A DNA stretch of 52,314 bases from Acinetobacter sp. P8-3-8 (lineage in GTDB: Bacteria > Pseudomonadota > Gammaproteobacteria > Pseudomonadales > Moraxellaceae). A model generated the notes under the pieces. It was given only the letters and a program-made list of their open reading frames with translations. It was not told the origin of the DNA and searched no databases. Positions 25,694 through 33,901 of the stretch are shown here, piece by piece; the stretch's first letter is position 1; each line of letters opens with the position of its first letter. Position numbers and translations under genes: made by a program. The stretch spans positions 1 through 52,314 of the forward strand of contig NZ_AFIE01000021.1 in the NCBI RefSeq assembly GCF_000214135.1, written 5' to 3'.

Positions 25694-26857
25694 ATGACTT
25701 ATAGAGAATATTATGATGAATTAGTTGAGTTGATTTATAAGATTCCTATTCAAAATGATGGATGGGGTATTTTTTTAGCCAAGCTCAATCAAGTGATGGA
25801 TTCCTCTGCGATCCATGTGATTGGCATGGATTTAAAATATAATGCTTTCTCGTATAGTCGTGCGATTTCATTAAACACAGAAGAAGAAAGTGCAAGTATA
25901 GAAGTTAATTATATTCAAAACTATATTAAAAATGATCCACGTTGGATTGATGTTTTAAATATGCAAAATCAGGGCTGGTATCAATGCCATCATTTTATTG
26001 ATGATGCAACGATGGAGTCTTCTGAGGTTTATCAGAATATTTTAGAACCCAATCAAATTCGTTATAGTGCAGTCCATGAATTGATTCAAGATGATCGTTT
26101 ATGTGTCATTATTGGAATCAACACATCGAAGCAACGTGCACCATTAAATAAAGATGAATTAGATTTTTTAGATCAATTGGTTGTACATTTAAAAAGAATA
26201 GCTGTAATTCAACGCTATATTTTTGAGTTTTCAAGTAAAGCGATTATTGGATATTCACTGATTGATAAGTTATCTCAGCCTGTTATTTTGATCAATTTAG
26301 ATTGTAAAGTCGTGCATTTGAATACTTCAGCAAAACAGCTGATTCAAAAAAGTAATATCGTCAATATCTCTGATGATGAGTTGAAACTACCTGAACCATT
26401 TCAAAAACAACTAACACATGATTTACAAAATATCGAATGTTTATTTAAGCAAAAAAGTGATCAATTATATGAAGTCGTGAAAGATGGTTGTATTAAACTT
26501 GATGATGGTAATGGTGGAAAAGTATATATTTTTGCTACATTATTAATCTCTGAACATGAGTTAAAAACGTTTGGTATTCGACCAACAGTCATGTTGACGA
26601 TCTATCATCCTAAATATTCTCCAACAATTAACTCACATCTATTACATACAGCCTTTAATTTGACTCCAGCAGAGTCACGAGTGGCTATTTTATTATTAGA
26701 GGGATTTGTAGCAAAAGAAATTTCTATAAAAAACAATGTCTCAATAGATACAGTAAGAAAGCAGATTAAAGAAATTCTAAGAAAAACAGAAACAAATCGC
26801 CAATCTGATTTAGTCAAATTGTTGTTGAGTATTCCTAAATATTTTAATGATACATAA
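25694..26857 (+). CDS. LuxR-type helix-turn-helix regulator
   Basis: The C terminus holds a LuxR/FixJ-type DNA-binding domain: FNLTPAESRVAILLLEGF, AKEISIKNNVSIDTVRKQIK and a Gln-rich end (about residues 315-380). The first 300 residues have no autoinducer or receiver motif that I recognise. A PAS-like segment is likely at about 190-260 (QPVILINLDCKVVHLNTSA). It is 387 residues long and stands alone. The DNA around it is very AT-rich. What it senses and controls cannot be told; thiE downstream is 285 bp away behind an inverted repeat. Confidence 0.8.
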   Translation: MTYREYYDELVELIYKIPIQNDGWGIFLAKLNQVMDSSAIHVIGMDLKYNAFSYSRAISLNTEEESASIEVNYIQNYIKNDPRWIDVLNMQNQGWYQCHHFIDDATMESSEVYQNILEPNQIRYSAVHELIQDDRLCVIIGINTSKQRAPLNKDELDFLDQLVVHLKRIAVIQRYIFEFSSKAIIGYSLIDKLSQPVILINLDCKVVHLNTSAKQLIQKSNIVNISDDELKLPEPFQKQLTHDLQNIECLFKQKSDQLYEVVKDGCIKLDDGNGGKVYIFATLLISEHELKTFGIRPTVMLTIYHPKYSPTINSHLLHTAFNLTPAESRVAILLLEGFVAKEISIKNNVSIDTVRKQIKEILRKTETNRQSDLVKLLLSIPKYFNDT

Positions 26858-26978
26858 GTGTGAAGTAAGTTTAAGTTAGTACAGTTTATTCTTAGTACAG
26901 GGAATATCTCAAATATAATGTTTGTTTATTCAAGTTCTAAAATATAGAAGCTTAATTTTTGATCTGCTTAAGACATTT

Positions 26979-27017
26979 ACGATGAATATTTAAATACTGA
27001 ATTTGAATATCCATCGT
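26979..27017. repeat. 17-bp inverted repeat between the LuxR-type gene and thiE
   Basis: Arms 26979-26995 and 27001-27017 start ACGATG and end CATCGT, with a 5-base loop. Two positions mismatch, one of them G-U on the plus strand. There is no T-run after it, so it is a poor intrinsic terminator. It could be an operator or a 3' processing hairpin. Confidence 0.6.
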
Positions 27018-27110
27018 GATCAGCGATTTATTCATTAAACTAACAATACAGATGTGTTTTATTAGCAATAAAATTTTTATAGCAATATGTATTTCATTTC
27101 AACTCTCGCT

Positions 27111-27144
27111 ATACTTCTACTTTGTTTTAAACGAGTAGAAGTAT
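27111..27144. promoter_or_regulatory. Inverted repeat covering the thiE start codon
   Basis: ATACTTCTACT (27111-27121) and AGTAGAAGTAT (27134-27144) are perfect 11-bp arms around a 12-base loop. The right arm takes in the first two bases of the thiE ATG and the place of its ribosome binding site. The left arm overlaps a TATACT that could be the -10 box (27110-27115). It is either an operator over the promoter or, if transcription starts upstream, an RNA hairpin that hides the start codon. Confidence 0.55.
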
Positions 27145-27763
27145 GCGCGGTCTTTATCTCATCACCAATGATGATCCTATTCATTTACTCTTAGAAAAAT
27201 TAGAAGCAGCATTGGCAACCAATGATATTGCCATACTTCAATATCGCCGTAAAAAAATTGCTAAAGTTGATCAAATCGATGAAGTTCAACAGATCAAAAC
27301 ATTGTGTGAAAAGTACCAAACGCCGTTTGTGATTAATGATGATTTAGATTTAGCAGAACAATTTGGTCTAGGCGTACATCTTGGTCAGTCTGATGGGGAA
27401 ATTTCGGATGCGGCTACACGTTTGGCGCAAGGTGTGATTATTGGGCGTACGTGCCTAAATTCGATTGAACTTGCAGAAAAAGCCATTGCAGATGGTGCAA
27501 CTTATATTGCATTTGGTGCAATTTATGCAACTTCAACTAAACCAGAAGCAGGGAATATCGGTTTAGAGGTTTTAAAGCAAGCCTCAGAAAAGTTCAACTT
27601 ACCTATTTGTGCGATTGGTGGTTTAACTGTTGAAAATTCAAAAGTTGTGATCGATTCTGGTGCTGACCTTTGCGCTGTAATTAGTGATATATTGGCTTTA
27701 TCAGTTGAAGATATTCCTGCACGTGTCGCTGCATGGGCTGAACTTTTTGCAGAAACTGCCTAA
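27143..27763 (+). CDS. thiE: Thiamine-phosphate synthase
   Basis: ThiE joins HMP pyrophosphate and the thiazole phosphate carboxylate to make thiamine phosphate. The TIM-barrel protein starts MRGLYLITND. It has VINDDLDLAEQFGLGVHLGQ at the phosphate/Mg site, IGRTCLNS, the loop ATSTKPEAG and AIGGLTVEN. The length of 206 residues is normal. No TPP riboswitch was seen upstream. Instead a perfect inverted repeat spans the start codon. The nearest possible ribosome binding site is the weak GAG within that repeat. hemL follows 138 bp later. Confidence 0.95.
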   Translation: MRGLYLITNDDPIHLLLEKLEAALATNDIAILQYRRKKIAKVDQIDEVQQIKTLCEKYQTPFVINDDLDLAEQFGLGVHLGQSDGEISDAATRLAQGVIIGRTCLNSIELAEKAIADGATYIAFGAIYATSTKPEAGNIGLEVLKQASEKFNLPICAIGGLTVENSKVVIDSGADLCAVISDILALSVEDIPARVAAWAELFAETA

Positions 27764-27901
27764 TTTATTTAAAAAATACACATCTTAACTTTAAACTTCT
27801 CCGCTTCAGTATTTTAGGTTGTGAATGAGAACGTTGAAGTTTGATGATGTAGAATGTTGTCGCAATATTATTGATCACCTGAAATAGGATTGAGTAGATT
27901 T

Positions 27902-29194
27902 ATGAGCTTATCTCCAAAGCAAGAACAATTGTTTAAACAAGCCAGTAAGCATATCCCAGGCGGTGTAAATTCACCGGTGCGTGCGTTTAATGGTGTGGGT
28001 GGTACGCCAGTTTTTATTGAAAAAGCCAAAGGTGCTTATTTATATGATGTCGATGGCAAACGCTATGTCGACTATGTCGGTTCTTGGGGACCAATGATTT
28101 TAGGTCATGCACATCCTGACATTATCAAAGCTGTACAAGATGCTGCTGTAGATGGTTTGAGTTTTGGTGCACCAACAGTGCATGAAACGACTTTGGCAGA
28201 TATGATCTGCGAAATTATGCCTTCAATTGAAATGGTGCGAATGACCAATTCTGGTACAGAAGCAACCATGACCGCTATTCGTCTAGCACGTGGCTATACA
28301 GGCCGTGACATGATTGTGAAGTTTGAAGGTTGCTATCACGGACATTCTGATTCGCTATTAGTGAAAGCGGGTTCAGGTATGTTAACCATGGGTGAGCCAA
28401 CTTCGAAAGGCGTTCCTGCGGATTTTGCAAAACATACAGTTACTTTACCTTATAACGATATTGAAGCTGTAAAAGCATGTTTTGCTAAATTTGGAAATGA
28501 GATTGCAGGGGTGATTATTGAGCCTGTTGCAGGAAATATGAATTTGGTTAAACCGATTCCGGGCTTCCTTGAAACAATTCGTGAACAATGTGATCAATAT
28601 AAATCAGTATTTATTATCGATGAAGTAATGACGGGTTTTCGTGTTGCTTTGGGCGGTGCGCAAGCGTATTACAATGTTAAGCCTGATCTAACGACACTCG
28701 GTAAAATCATTGGTGCAGGACTGCCAGTGGGTGCTTTTGGTGGTAAACGTGAAATTATGGAATGTATTGCGCCTTTAGGTGGTGTGTATCAGGCAGGAAC
28801 TTTGTCAGGTAATCCATTGGCAATGCGTGCAGGAATCAAAATGTTTGAAACCTTACGTCAACCGAATTTCTATACAGATTTATCTGCAAAATTAGACAAA
28901 TTATTAACTGGATTGCAAGCAGCTGCGGACGAAGCAGGTATTTCATTCTTCACTCAACAAGCGGGCGGATTATTTGGAATTTACTTTACGGATCAGAAAG
29001 AAATCACCAGTTTTGATCATATTCTCAAATGTGATATTGAAGCATTCCGTAAATTTTTCCACGGTATGTTGAAACGTGGTGTAAACCTTGCACCATCTGC
29101 TTTTGAAGCTGGTTTTATCTCTGCTGCACATAGTGATGAAGACATTGCGTTTACAATTCAAGCTGCAAAAGAAACTTTTGCTGAAATGAAATAA
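27902..29194 (+). CDS. hemL: Glutamate-1-semialdehyde 2,1-aminomutase
   Basis: HemL converts glutamate-1-semialdehyde to 5-aminolevulinate, the tetrapyrrole precursor, with PLP. The motifs are [20 protein letters not shown] at the start, [28 protein letters not shown], the aspartate strand [11 protein letters not shown] and the PLP lysine Lys268 in [10 protein letters not shown]. It has 430 residues from the ATG at 27902. A TTG at 27890 is in frame but too close to its AGGA. The neighbour encoding a HbpS/GlcG-like protein is downstream on the same strand after a hairpin. Confidence 0.97.
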   Translation: MSLSPKQEQLFKQASKHIPGGVNSPVRAFNGVGGTPVFIEKAKGAYLYDVDGKRYVDYVGSWGPMILGHAHPDIIKAVQDAAVDGLSFGAPTVHETTLADMICEIMPSIEMVRMTNSGTEATMTAIRLARGYTGRDMIVKFEGCYHGHSDSLLVKAGSGMLTMGEPTSKGVPADFAKHTVTLPYNDIEAVKACFAKFGNEIAGVIIEPVAGNMNLVKPIPGFLETIREQCDQYKSVFIIDEVMTGFRVALGGAQAYYNVKPDLTTLGKIIGAGLPVGAFGGKREIMECIAPLGGVYQAGTLSGNPLAMRAGIKMFETLRQPNFYTDLSAKLDKLLTGLQAAADEAGISFFTQQAGGLFGIYFTDQKEITSFDHILKCDIEAFRKFFHGMLKRGVNLAPSAFEAGFISAAHSDEDIAFTIQAAKETFAEMK

Positions 29195-29218
29195 TTTTCA
29201 AATGAATTATCATGTAAT

Positions 29219-29248
29219 AGAGCATGTGCTTTGATGCAAGCTCTTTTA
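29219..29248 (+). terminator. Possible hemL terminator
   Basis: AGAGC (29219-29223) can pair with GCTCT (29240-29244), with weak inner pairing, followed by TTTTAC. It starts 24 bp after the hemL stop. The stem is short, so efficiency is doubtful. Confidence 0.4.
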
Positions 29249-29268
29249 CTATGATATGGAGTTGGAAG

Positions 29269-29697
29269 ATGAAAAGTAAACATTATTTAACATTGTCAGA
29301 TGCTGAATTTTTATTAGACCAAGCTCATCAATATGCAATTGAACAGCATTTTAATGTCAGTATTAGCATTGTCGATGAGACTGGAAATCTATTAGCGATG
29401 AAGCGTATGGATGGTGCATCTCCAATGACTGCAAATCTGAGTTTAGAAAAAGCCAAATGTTCGGCGGTGAGCCGTCGTCCTTCAGGTGTTTTTGAAAATT
29501 TAATCAAAAATGGTCAAATGGGTTTTCTGACCATGGATACATTTTCAGGTATGCTGGAAGGTGGAGAGCCTATTTTGTACCAACAACAATTGGTTGGAGC
29601 AATAGGTATTTCTGGGGTTAAATCTTTTGAAGATGCTGAAATTGCACAATATGCGATTCAAAAATTTTTAAGCCAACAAGATGGTTTACAGAATTAA
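29269..29697 (+). CDS. GlcG/HbpS family heme-binding-like protein
   Basis: This 142-residue protein belongs to the GlcG/HbpS (DUF336) family. It has LDQAHQYAIEQHFNVSISIVDETGNLLAMKRMDGA at the N-terminal half (about residues 17-51), LEKAKCSA, and LYQQQLVGAIGISG with a C-terminal helix. Some members bind heme and others sit in glycolate clusters, so ligand and role are open. The position directly after hemL could hint at heme handling, which is an inference. ATG at 29269 is chosen for its GGAG ribosome binding site. The longer frame from 29224 lacks one. A GC-rich hairpin terminator follows. Confidence 0.8.
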   Translation: MKSKHYLTLSDAEFLLDQAHQYAIEQHFNVSISIVDETGNLLAMKRMDGASPMTANLSLEKAKCSAVSRRPSGVFENLIKNGQMGFLTMDTFSGMLEGGEPILYQQQLVGAIGISGVKSFEDAEIAQYAIQKFLSQQDGLQN

Positions 29698-29727
29698 TTT
29701 GTTTAATTCAGTGAATGAATGAGAGCA

Positions 29728-29755
29728 GCGCTCGTTTGAGCGCCACTGCATTTTT
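29728..29755 (+). terminator. Terminator after the GlcG-like gene
   Basis: GCGCTC (29728-29733) and GAGCGC (29738-29743) pair around GTTT, followed by CACTGCA and T5. It lies 30 bp past the stop and 20 bp before the convergent amidohydrolase. Confidence 0.65.
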
Positions 29756-29773
29756 CTTAGATAATGATAAAAA

Positions 29774-30838
29774 TTATAAGCGATAAAACTGCTTTGCATT
29801 GTGGTGGAATACTTGTTCTAGTGCATTTTCATCATATTGCATCACCACATCACTAAATGCATCAATGATATTGATCAAGCTTGTATTGACTCGATCCATA
29901 GGAAAGTTTGAAGCAAACATGACTCGATAAGTTCCAAAACTATCTAAGGCATGTGTAATGAGAGGAGCAACGAGGTCAATAATTTGTTGTTTAGAAGCCA
30001 GTTGCTTTTTTTTATAAAATTGATGACCTAAAACAGGCATGAATAAACCAGACATTTTAGTATAGACATTTGGTAAAGTACCCAGTTCAGCCATGTAATC
30101 TTGCCACTGATAGAAAATATTTTCTCGAGCCGTTTGAGTTAATCCCGTATTTTGCCCAACTTTTCCAAATAGCCCAGCAGGCGTACCAAAGTGATCTAAA
30201 ACAATTGATGTTTCAGGAAATCTTTTGGCTAATTCAATTACATCTGGAATTTGAGTCGAATATACCCATGCATCGAAACTAAGGTTATGTTGCGCAATGT
30301 GTTCAAAACCTTTTAGAAACTTTTTATTGGTATATAAGTTTGGATCATCTGTCCAATTGTGTACGCCTTTATCTTCATGGAATGAAGCCATACGGCGAAT
30401 ACCACGTAACCGCTTTGAAGCCTTTTGATGTAATTTTAATATCTTTTTAAAATTACTGTCGCAAGGGTCAGCCGTAGCGACAATGCCTCCAAGATGAACA
30501 GTATTCTCATTAAAAGGTAGTGATTCTATAAATTCTGTTTCACCCACCACACCTTTGCCTTTATTGTTTGCCCAACTTGCTTCAATATGGACGACTTGTT
30601 CAACTTGATATTGACCAATATCGTTTTTGTAATCTTGAGGTAAATAAGCTTGAGTAATATGCGTGGTTAAGCCAACAGTATCGATCAGATCTTTGGGTTT
30701 AACCAAACGCACCATTTTATCTAAGAGGAAAGGGCGATTTCCCAATAGTTTAACAGCAAGTGCAGCCGCATGCGGTGTATTGTAAGGATCCCATTGATGA
30801 ATATGAAGGTCAATAATTGGAAAATCTATATGTTGCAT
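29774..30838 (-). CDS. Amidohydrolase family protein (TIM barrel, Amidohydro_2)
   Basis: The protein starts with the metal-ligand motif IIDLHIHQWDP. It has IEASW, RGIRRMASFHE, FDAWVYSTQIPD, the strand SIVLDHFGTPAG and a C-terminal GTYRVMFASNFPMDRV. That is the pattern of the Amidohydro_2 enzymes related to 2-pyrone-4,6-dicarboxylate lactonase. It is 354 residues long from the ATG at 30838; the longer frame has a start without a ribosome binding site. The substrate is unknown. It is a single gene. A 25-bp repeat copy begins 37 bp upstream of its start. Confidence 0.82.
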   Translation of the reverse strand: MQHIDFPIIDLHIHQWDPYNTPHAAALAVKLLGNRPFLLDKMVRLVKPKDLIDTVGLTTHITQAYLPQDYKNDIGQYQVEQVVHIEASWANNKGKGVVGETEFIESLPFNENTVHLGGIVATADPCDSNFKKILKLHQKASKRLRGIRRMASFHEDKGVHNWTDDPNLYTNKKFLKGFEHIAQHNLSFDAWVYSTQIPDVIELAKRFPETSIVLDHFGTPAGLFGKVGQNTGLTQTARENIFYQWQDYMAELGTLPNVYTKMSGLFMPVLGHQFYKKKQLASKQQIIDLVAPLITHALDSFGTYRVMFASNFPMDRVNTSLINIIDAFSDVVMQYDENALEQVFHHNAKQFYRL

Positions 30839-30875
30839 ATAACGTCCAACTTGTTCTTTATTATTAGAAATACAA

Positions 30876-30900
30876 TACATGAAATTTATAAAGTGTGGAT
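30876..30900. repeat. 25-bp direct repeat, copy 1
   Basis: The unit runs TACATGAAATTTATAAAG and then TGTGGAT. The second copy at 32123-32147 differs at one base. The two copies flank a 1.2-kb segment holding the Ig-domain gene and two large hairpins. Confidence 0.8.
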
Positions 30901-30967
30901 GTTACGATTAGTAAAATTACTGATGATATTGACCATCTATCTTATTGTCGTCAATCACAAATTGATT

Positions 30968-31004
30968 ACCAGCAAGCAAAAACGGAATGTCTCTGCTTGC
31001 TGGT
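30968..31004. terminator. Hairpin 1 downstream of the Ig-domain gene
   Basis: An 11-bp perfect stem (ACCAGCAAGCA at 30968-30978 with 30994-31004) has a 15-base loop and a TTGTTTTG tail on the plus strand. It stands beside a second, longer hairpin. Confidence 0.6.
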
Positions 31005-31011
31005 TTGTTTT

Positions 31012-31047
31012 GAAGTCTTATGGAATATTACTATTCCATAAGACTTC
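31012..31047. terminator. Hairpin 2 downstream of the Ig-domain gene
   Basis: A 16-bp perfect stem (31012-31027 with 31032-31047, outer end GAAGTCTTA) and a TTAC loop lie 17 bp past the stop of the Ig-domain gene. It is unusually long for a terminator and could be the 3' end of its transcript. Confidence 0.6.
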
Positions 31048-31064
31048 ATATCTAATTTTTATTA

Positions 31065-31811
31065 TTAAACAAGATGTTGTTGAGCTTGAATAAGTTCATC
31101 AAAACTGTGATTTTTAGCAGTTAAAGCCACTAATTCAGTATGAACGGTTGTGTCTTGATGAGTTGTTTTTGGTCCTTCAGGGTTTACATTCTCTGTAATA
31201 CCTTGTTCTTTGATGATATGGCTAATCACCTGATCTAGGTTTGAGTGAGAAGAAGGATGTGCTTTCGCAGTGTTTTCCTGCGTTGAAACAATTGCTTCGT
31301 CTCCTAAAAGATGAGTTAGGCTATGAGTAGTTGCATCACTTATAAGCGCAACGGGTTGAGGAACAGTAATATGCGCAGCTTGTGAAACATTGCCATCGTT
31401 ATCCGTTGCAATAATATTTAATTGCTCACCAGGTTGTAGAGGGGCAGTTGAAACAGTAAATTTACCTTGGTAGTTTGCAGTCGCAATTCCAACGATGCTT
31501 CCATTTGAATCTGTAATACGAATAACAGAGTTTGCTTCTGCTGATCCAGTCACAGTATGAACATCGTCATGAATTTCAATTGTTGTCGGAGTATCTGAAC
31601 TATGAGAGTTTCGAGCTATGAAGGTATAGGAGTAATTTAAACCTTGTTTATCGATGCCTACTAATGTTACGGTTTCGCCGTTGTCATAAGGAATCATACG
31701 AGAGAAATACCCATTAGGGCGAACTGTAAAAGAACCGATTTCTTGAGAACCTATGAAAATTTTTGCCGTAGAATTAGCCATAAGATTTACTGAGTATACC
31801 AAAGAAGCCAT
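31065..31811 (-). CDS. Short bacterial Ig-like (Bap-type) protein
   Basis: This 248-residue protein has one clear Bap-type Ig domain (about residues 85-150), with VTGSAEANSVIRITDSNG, ANYQGKFTVSTAPLQPGEQ and IIATDNDGNVSQ. In Acinetobacter such domains are normally strung in many copies in huge secreted biofilm adhesins. Here there is one, preceded by an 84-residue beta-rich segment (PNGYFSRMIPYDNGETVTL). The C-terminal 95 residues are polar, with His-rich stretches. No signal peptide is seen, so export would need a C-terminal type I signal, which I cannot identify. It may be a small relative or a remnant of a giant adhesin. Direct repeats flank the segment. Confidence 0.65.
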   Translation of the reverse strand: MASLVYSVNLMANSTAKIFIGSQEIGSFTVRPNGYFSRMIPYDNGETVTLVGIDKQGLNYSYTFIARNSHSSDTPTTIEIHDDVHTVTGSAEANSVIRITDSNGSIVGIATANYQGKFTVSTAPLQPGEQLNIIATDNDGNVSQAAHITVPQPVALISDATTHSLTHLLGDEAIVSTQENTAKAHPSSHSNLDQVISHIIKEQGITENVNPEGPKTTHQDTTVHTELVALTAKNHSFDELIQAQQHLV

Positions 31812-32122
31812 TTTATATATCCTAAAATTAATAAAGAGTTTTATAAGTTAAGCTAAATAATTATTATTTTGATTAATTTTAATACTTTTTTACAAAAAGA
31901 CTTTTTCGCTTTTTAAGAATCATAAACATTTGTTTAAAATGAAATAATTGTTATTTGTAAGATTGTGCTCTAATTTGGATATTGTTTAGTTTTGTTAAAT
32001 TATTTGAATTTATCTTTGAAATAATTTTTGTATAGCTTGATTCATTCGGAAATCTTATCGGTTGAACAGACTTTCAACTTTTATAATTTTCCATTATGTA
32101 GAATGGTGTTTAGCGAAGCTAT

Positions 32123-32147
32123 TACATGAAATTTATAAAGTATGGAT
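32123..32147. repeat. 25-bp direct repeat, copy 2
   Basis: It matches copy 1 (30876-30900) at 24 of 25 positions (TATGGAT instead of TGTGGAT at the end). Sequence beyond the repeat differs on both sides, so the match has sharp limits. Confidence 0.8.
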
Positions 32148-32219
32148 ATGATTAATTGATAAAAATGATGAGTATTTTTTGATTTTAAGTCATTGTAAAT
32201 GTTAAAATTATTTATAAAT

Positions 32220-32244
32220 AAAAAGCCCATCAGGGCTTTTTATT
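32220..32244. terminator. Terminator after DUF3144 gene 1
   Basis: A 9-bp perfect stem (AAAAAGCCC at 32220-32228 with 32233-32241) and an ATCA loop have T and A runs on both sides, 25 bp past the minus-strand stop. Confidence 0.85.
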
Positions 32245-32265
32245 AACTTTTGTTCTTAAAATAAA

Positions 32266-32667
32266 TTAGTGTTGATGGTCATCTTTGCCATCATGTTTAT
32301 GCGTATGAAAATCTTCATTTTTTCTAAAACGAAGATAGTTATCAAACTGTTCGCAATATTCATCAAAATTGTCTTCAAGCATCATTTGAAACTGCTGTAG
32401 CACATAAGACATGACTTGTTCTTTTGCTTCACGCATTTCTTCGCCATCTTTGAAAGTATTGGCAGCAACCCAAGTATTAAACCGAGCTGTCGCAAATAAC
32501 ATCGCTGCACTAACCTGACCACGTAGTTCTTCAGGCTTTGGTTGTTGACCTTTTGCAGGGCGGCAAAACTCATTGGCTTGCTTAATAAACTCATCAGCAC
32601 GCTCAAAAAAGACAGCGTTTAAAGCTTCTTCTTCGGTGACATCAGCAGCATCGATTTTTTGAGACAT
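32266..32667 (-). CDS. DUF3144 family protein with a His-rich tail
   Basis: The 133-residue acidic helical protein carries the DUF3144 pattern FFERADEFIKQANEF, VSAAMLFATARFNTW and QQFQMMLEDNFDEYCEQFD. Function of the family is unknown. The last residues read HTHKHDGKDDHQH, a strongly His/Asp-rich tail that could bind metal and is missing in the paralogue upstream. ATG at 32667 follows TGGAAAA. The GTG at 32679 is less likely. The second DUF3144 gene ends 56 bp upstream on the same strand, so the two may be one transcript. Confidence 0.8.
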   Translation of the reverse strand: MSQKIDAADVTEEEALNAVFFERADEFIKQANEFCRPAKGQQPKPEELRGQVSAAMLFATARFNTWVAANTFKDGEEMREAKEQVMSYVLQQFQMMLEDNFDEYCEQFDNYLRFRKNEDFHTHKHDGKDDHQH

Positions 32668-32723
32668 GATTTTTTCCACAACTACATATTAATTTTACAA
32701 ACCTATTATAGGCAATCCCGCAC

Positions 32724-33095
32724 TTAAACGAAACGCTTTACTTCTTCAGCCTCTGCTTTTGGAAAATACTCTTCAAAATTTTCTTGGTATTCATCCAAAT
32801 TGCTTTCAAGCATCGACTTAAATTGTTCCATATAATAATCTAAAATCACTTGACGATCTTTTTTAAAATCATCAACTTGTTGGTAAGAACAAGCCGCATG
32901 CCATGCGCTAAAACGTGCATTGGCGTACATAAATGAAGCGCTGACTTTACCTGGTTCAGTAGTCAGATGCGAAACTTGATGGGTCGAATCAATCAACTGA
33001 TTTGCAAGACCGATGAATTCATCCGCACGCTCAAAAAATTGTTCATCGGATTCAGTTTGTTCGCTATTTTCATAGATTTCATCATTTTCAGACAT
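32724..33095 (-). CDS. DUF3144 family protein, second copy
   Basis: The 123-residue protein has the same core as its neighbour: FFERADEFIGLANQL, VSASFMYANARFSAW and YMEQFKSMLESNLDEYQENF. The N terminus is very acidic (SENDEIYENSEQTESDE). The C terminus ends KRFV without the His-rich tail. The ATG follows AAAGGAA. It lies divergent from an unknown protein 91 bp away. Function unknown. Confidence 0.8.
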   Translation of the reverse strand: MSENDEIYENSEQTESDEQFFERADEFIGLANQLIDSTHQVSHLTTEPGKVSASFMYANARFSAWHAACSYQQVDDFKKDRQVILDYYMEQFKSMLESNLDEYQENFEEYFPKAEAEEVKRFV

Positions 33096-33186
33096 TGGAT
33101 TTCCTTTTTGTAATCTTGTTTCGTCGTTGCAACTATAGCATACTCAAAATAGCCTAAGCATATTTGAAATGATTCAGGAAGATAAG

Positions 33187-33819
33187 ATGCAAGATGCGAT
33201 TGCGGTGCAAAGTTTAAAAAATGATATTGCATTATTAAGACAAAATATGTGGCCGCCTGTAGATTTATCCAATGTTGAAGGATTACCAATTTATTATGGA
33301 TCAAAACAACAGGTCGATGAATATTATACGCACTGGCTTGGGCTGATTGAAAGGGCACAAGCTTTATATCAACCTTTCATGGAAGATGAAGTCTTGAATG
33401 CTATTCACTTGCCCAGTCATTTGAATTTCCCGTTATTCTTTTTTCATGTAGATCGTATTCGAATCAATAAAACCCGAGCGAAAGAATCAAAAACATTTCG
33501 AGGAATTGCTTCATTGCTGGAAAAATGTGGGCAATTTGATGCTGAACAAATGGCTGAGATGACGCATTGGCTTAATAGTGATGACACGGCAGCATTGGTT
33601 GCACATCGGGAGTTTATCGATTTAAGAACTTATGTCTTTCAACATGGTCAAAGTGAATATACACGGACTCGTTTTTATGTGAATGGTATCGTGTTAAGTA
33701 TTGAAAAAGATTTTGAAATTGTCGATGCAAGAGAGAAACCACGTAAACAACGCAATGACAGTTATAGTGATCCTTTGGCAGATAATGGCGTATGGAAGGT
33801 TTTTGGAAAGTATAAATAA
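33187..33819 (+). CDS. Hypothetical protein, 210 residues
   Basis: I do not recognise a domain. The soluble protein has an N-terminal helical part, a Pro-rich NMWPPVDLSNVEGLPIYYG stretch, an aromatic LNFPLFFFHVDRIRIN segment in the middle and a basic C terminus ending KVFGKYK. The ATG at 33187 has AGGAAG 6 bases upstream and is a better start than 33169. It sits between the divergent DUF3144 gene and a convergent lipoprotein gene, from which a terminator separates it. Confidence 0.65.
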   Translation: MQDAIAVQSLKNDIALLRQNMWPPVDLSNVEGLPIYYGSKQQVDEYYTHWLGLIERAQALYQPFMEDEVLNAIHLPSHLNFPLFFFHVDRIRINKTRAKESKTFRGIASLLEKCGQFDAEQMAEMTHWLNSDDTAALVAHREFIDLRTYVFQHGQSEYTRTRFYVNGIVLSIEKDFEIVDAREKPRKQRNDSYSDPLADNGVWKVFGKYK

Positions 33820-33855
33820 AGTTAAATTATATAGTATTGAATGAATTGTTAAACT

Positions 33856-33890
33856 AAACACCACGCGTAAAAACGTGGTGTTTTGGTTTT
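33856..33890. terminator. Terminator between the 210-residue protein and the lipoprotein gene
   Basis: A 10-bp perfect stem (AAACACCACG at 33856-33865 with 33874-33883) and an 8-base loop lie between convergent genes, followed by T-rich DNA. Confidence 0.8.
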
Positions 33891-33901
33891 AATACAATGC
33901 T

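Larger units (their letters stand above)
31812..32265. other. AT-rich gap upstream of the Ig-domain gene
   Basis: The 454-bp stretch contains the second 25-bp repeat copy (32123-32147), probably the Ig-domain gene promoter, and the terminator of the DUF3144 gene at its right end. No frame with a ribosome binding site and no known RNA was seen. Confidence 0.5.

Noticed and set aside
26858-27142. TPP riboswitch before thiE
   Set aside because: The conserved CTGAGA and ACC-TGATC elements of the thi box are not present in order.
30876-32147. Insertion sequence between the 25-bp direct repeats
   Set aside because: No transposase, no terminal inverted repeats, and 25 bp is too long for a usual target-site duplication.
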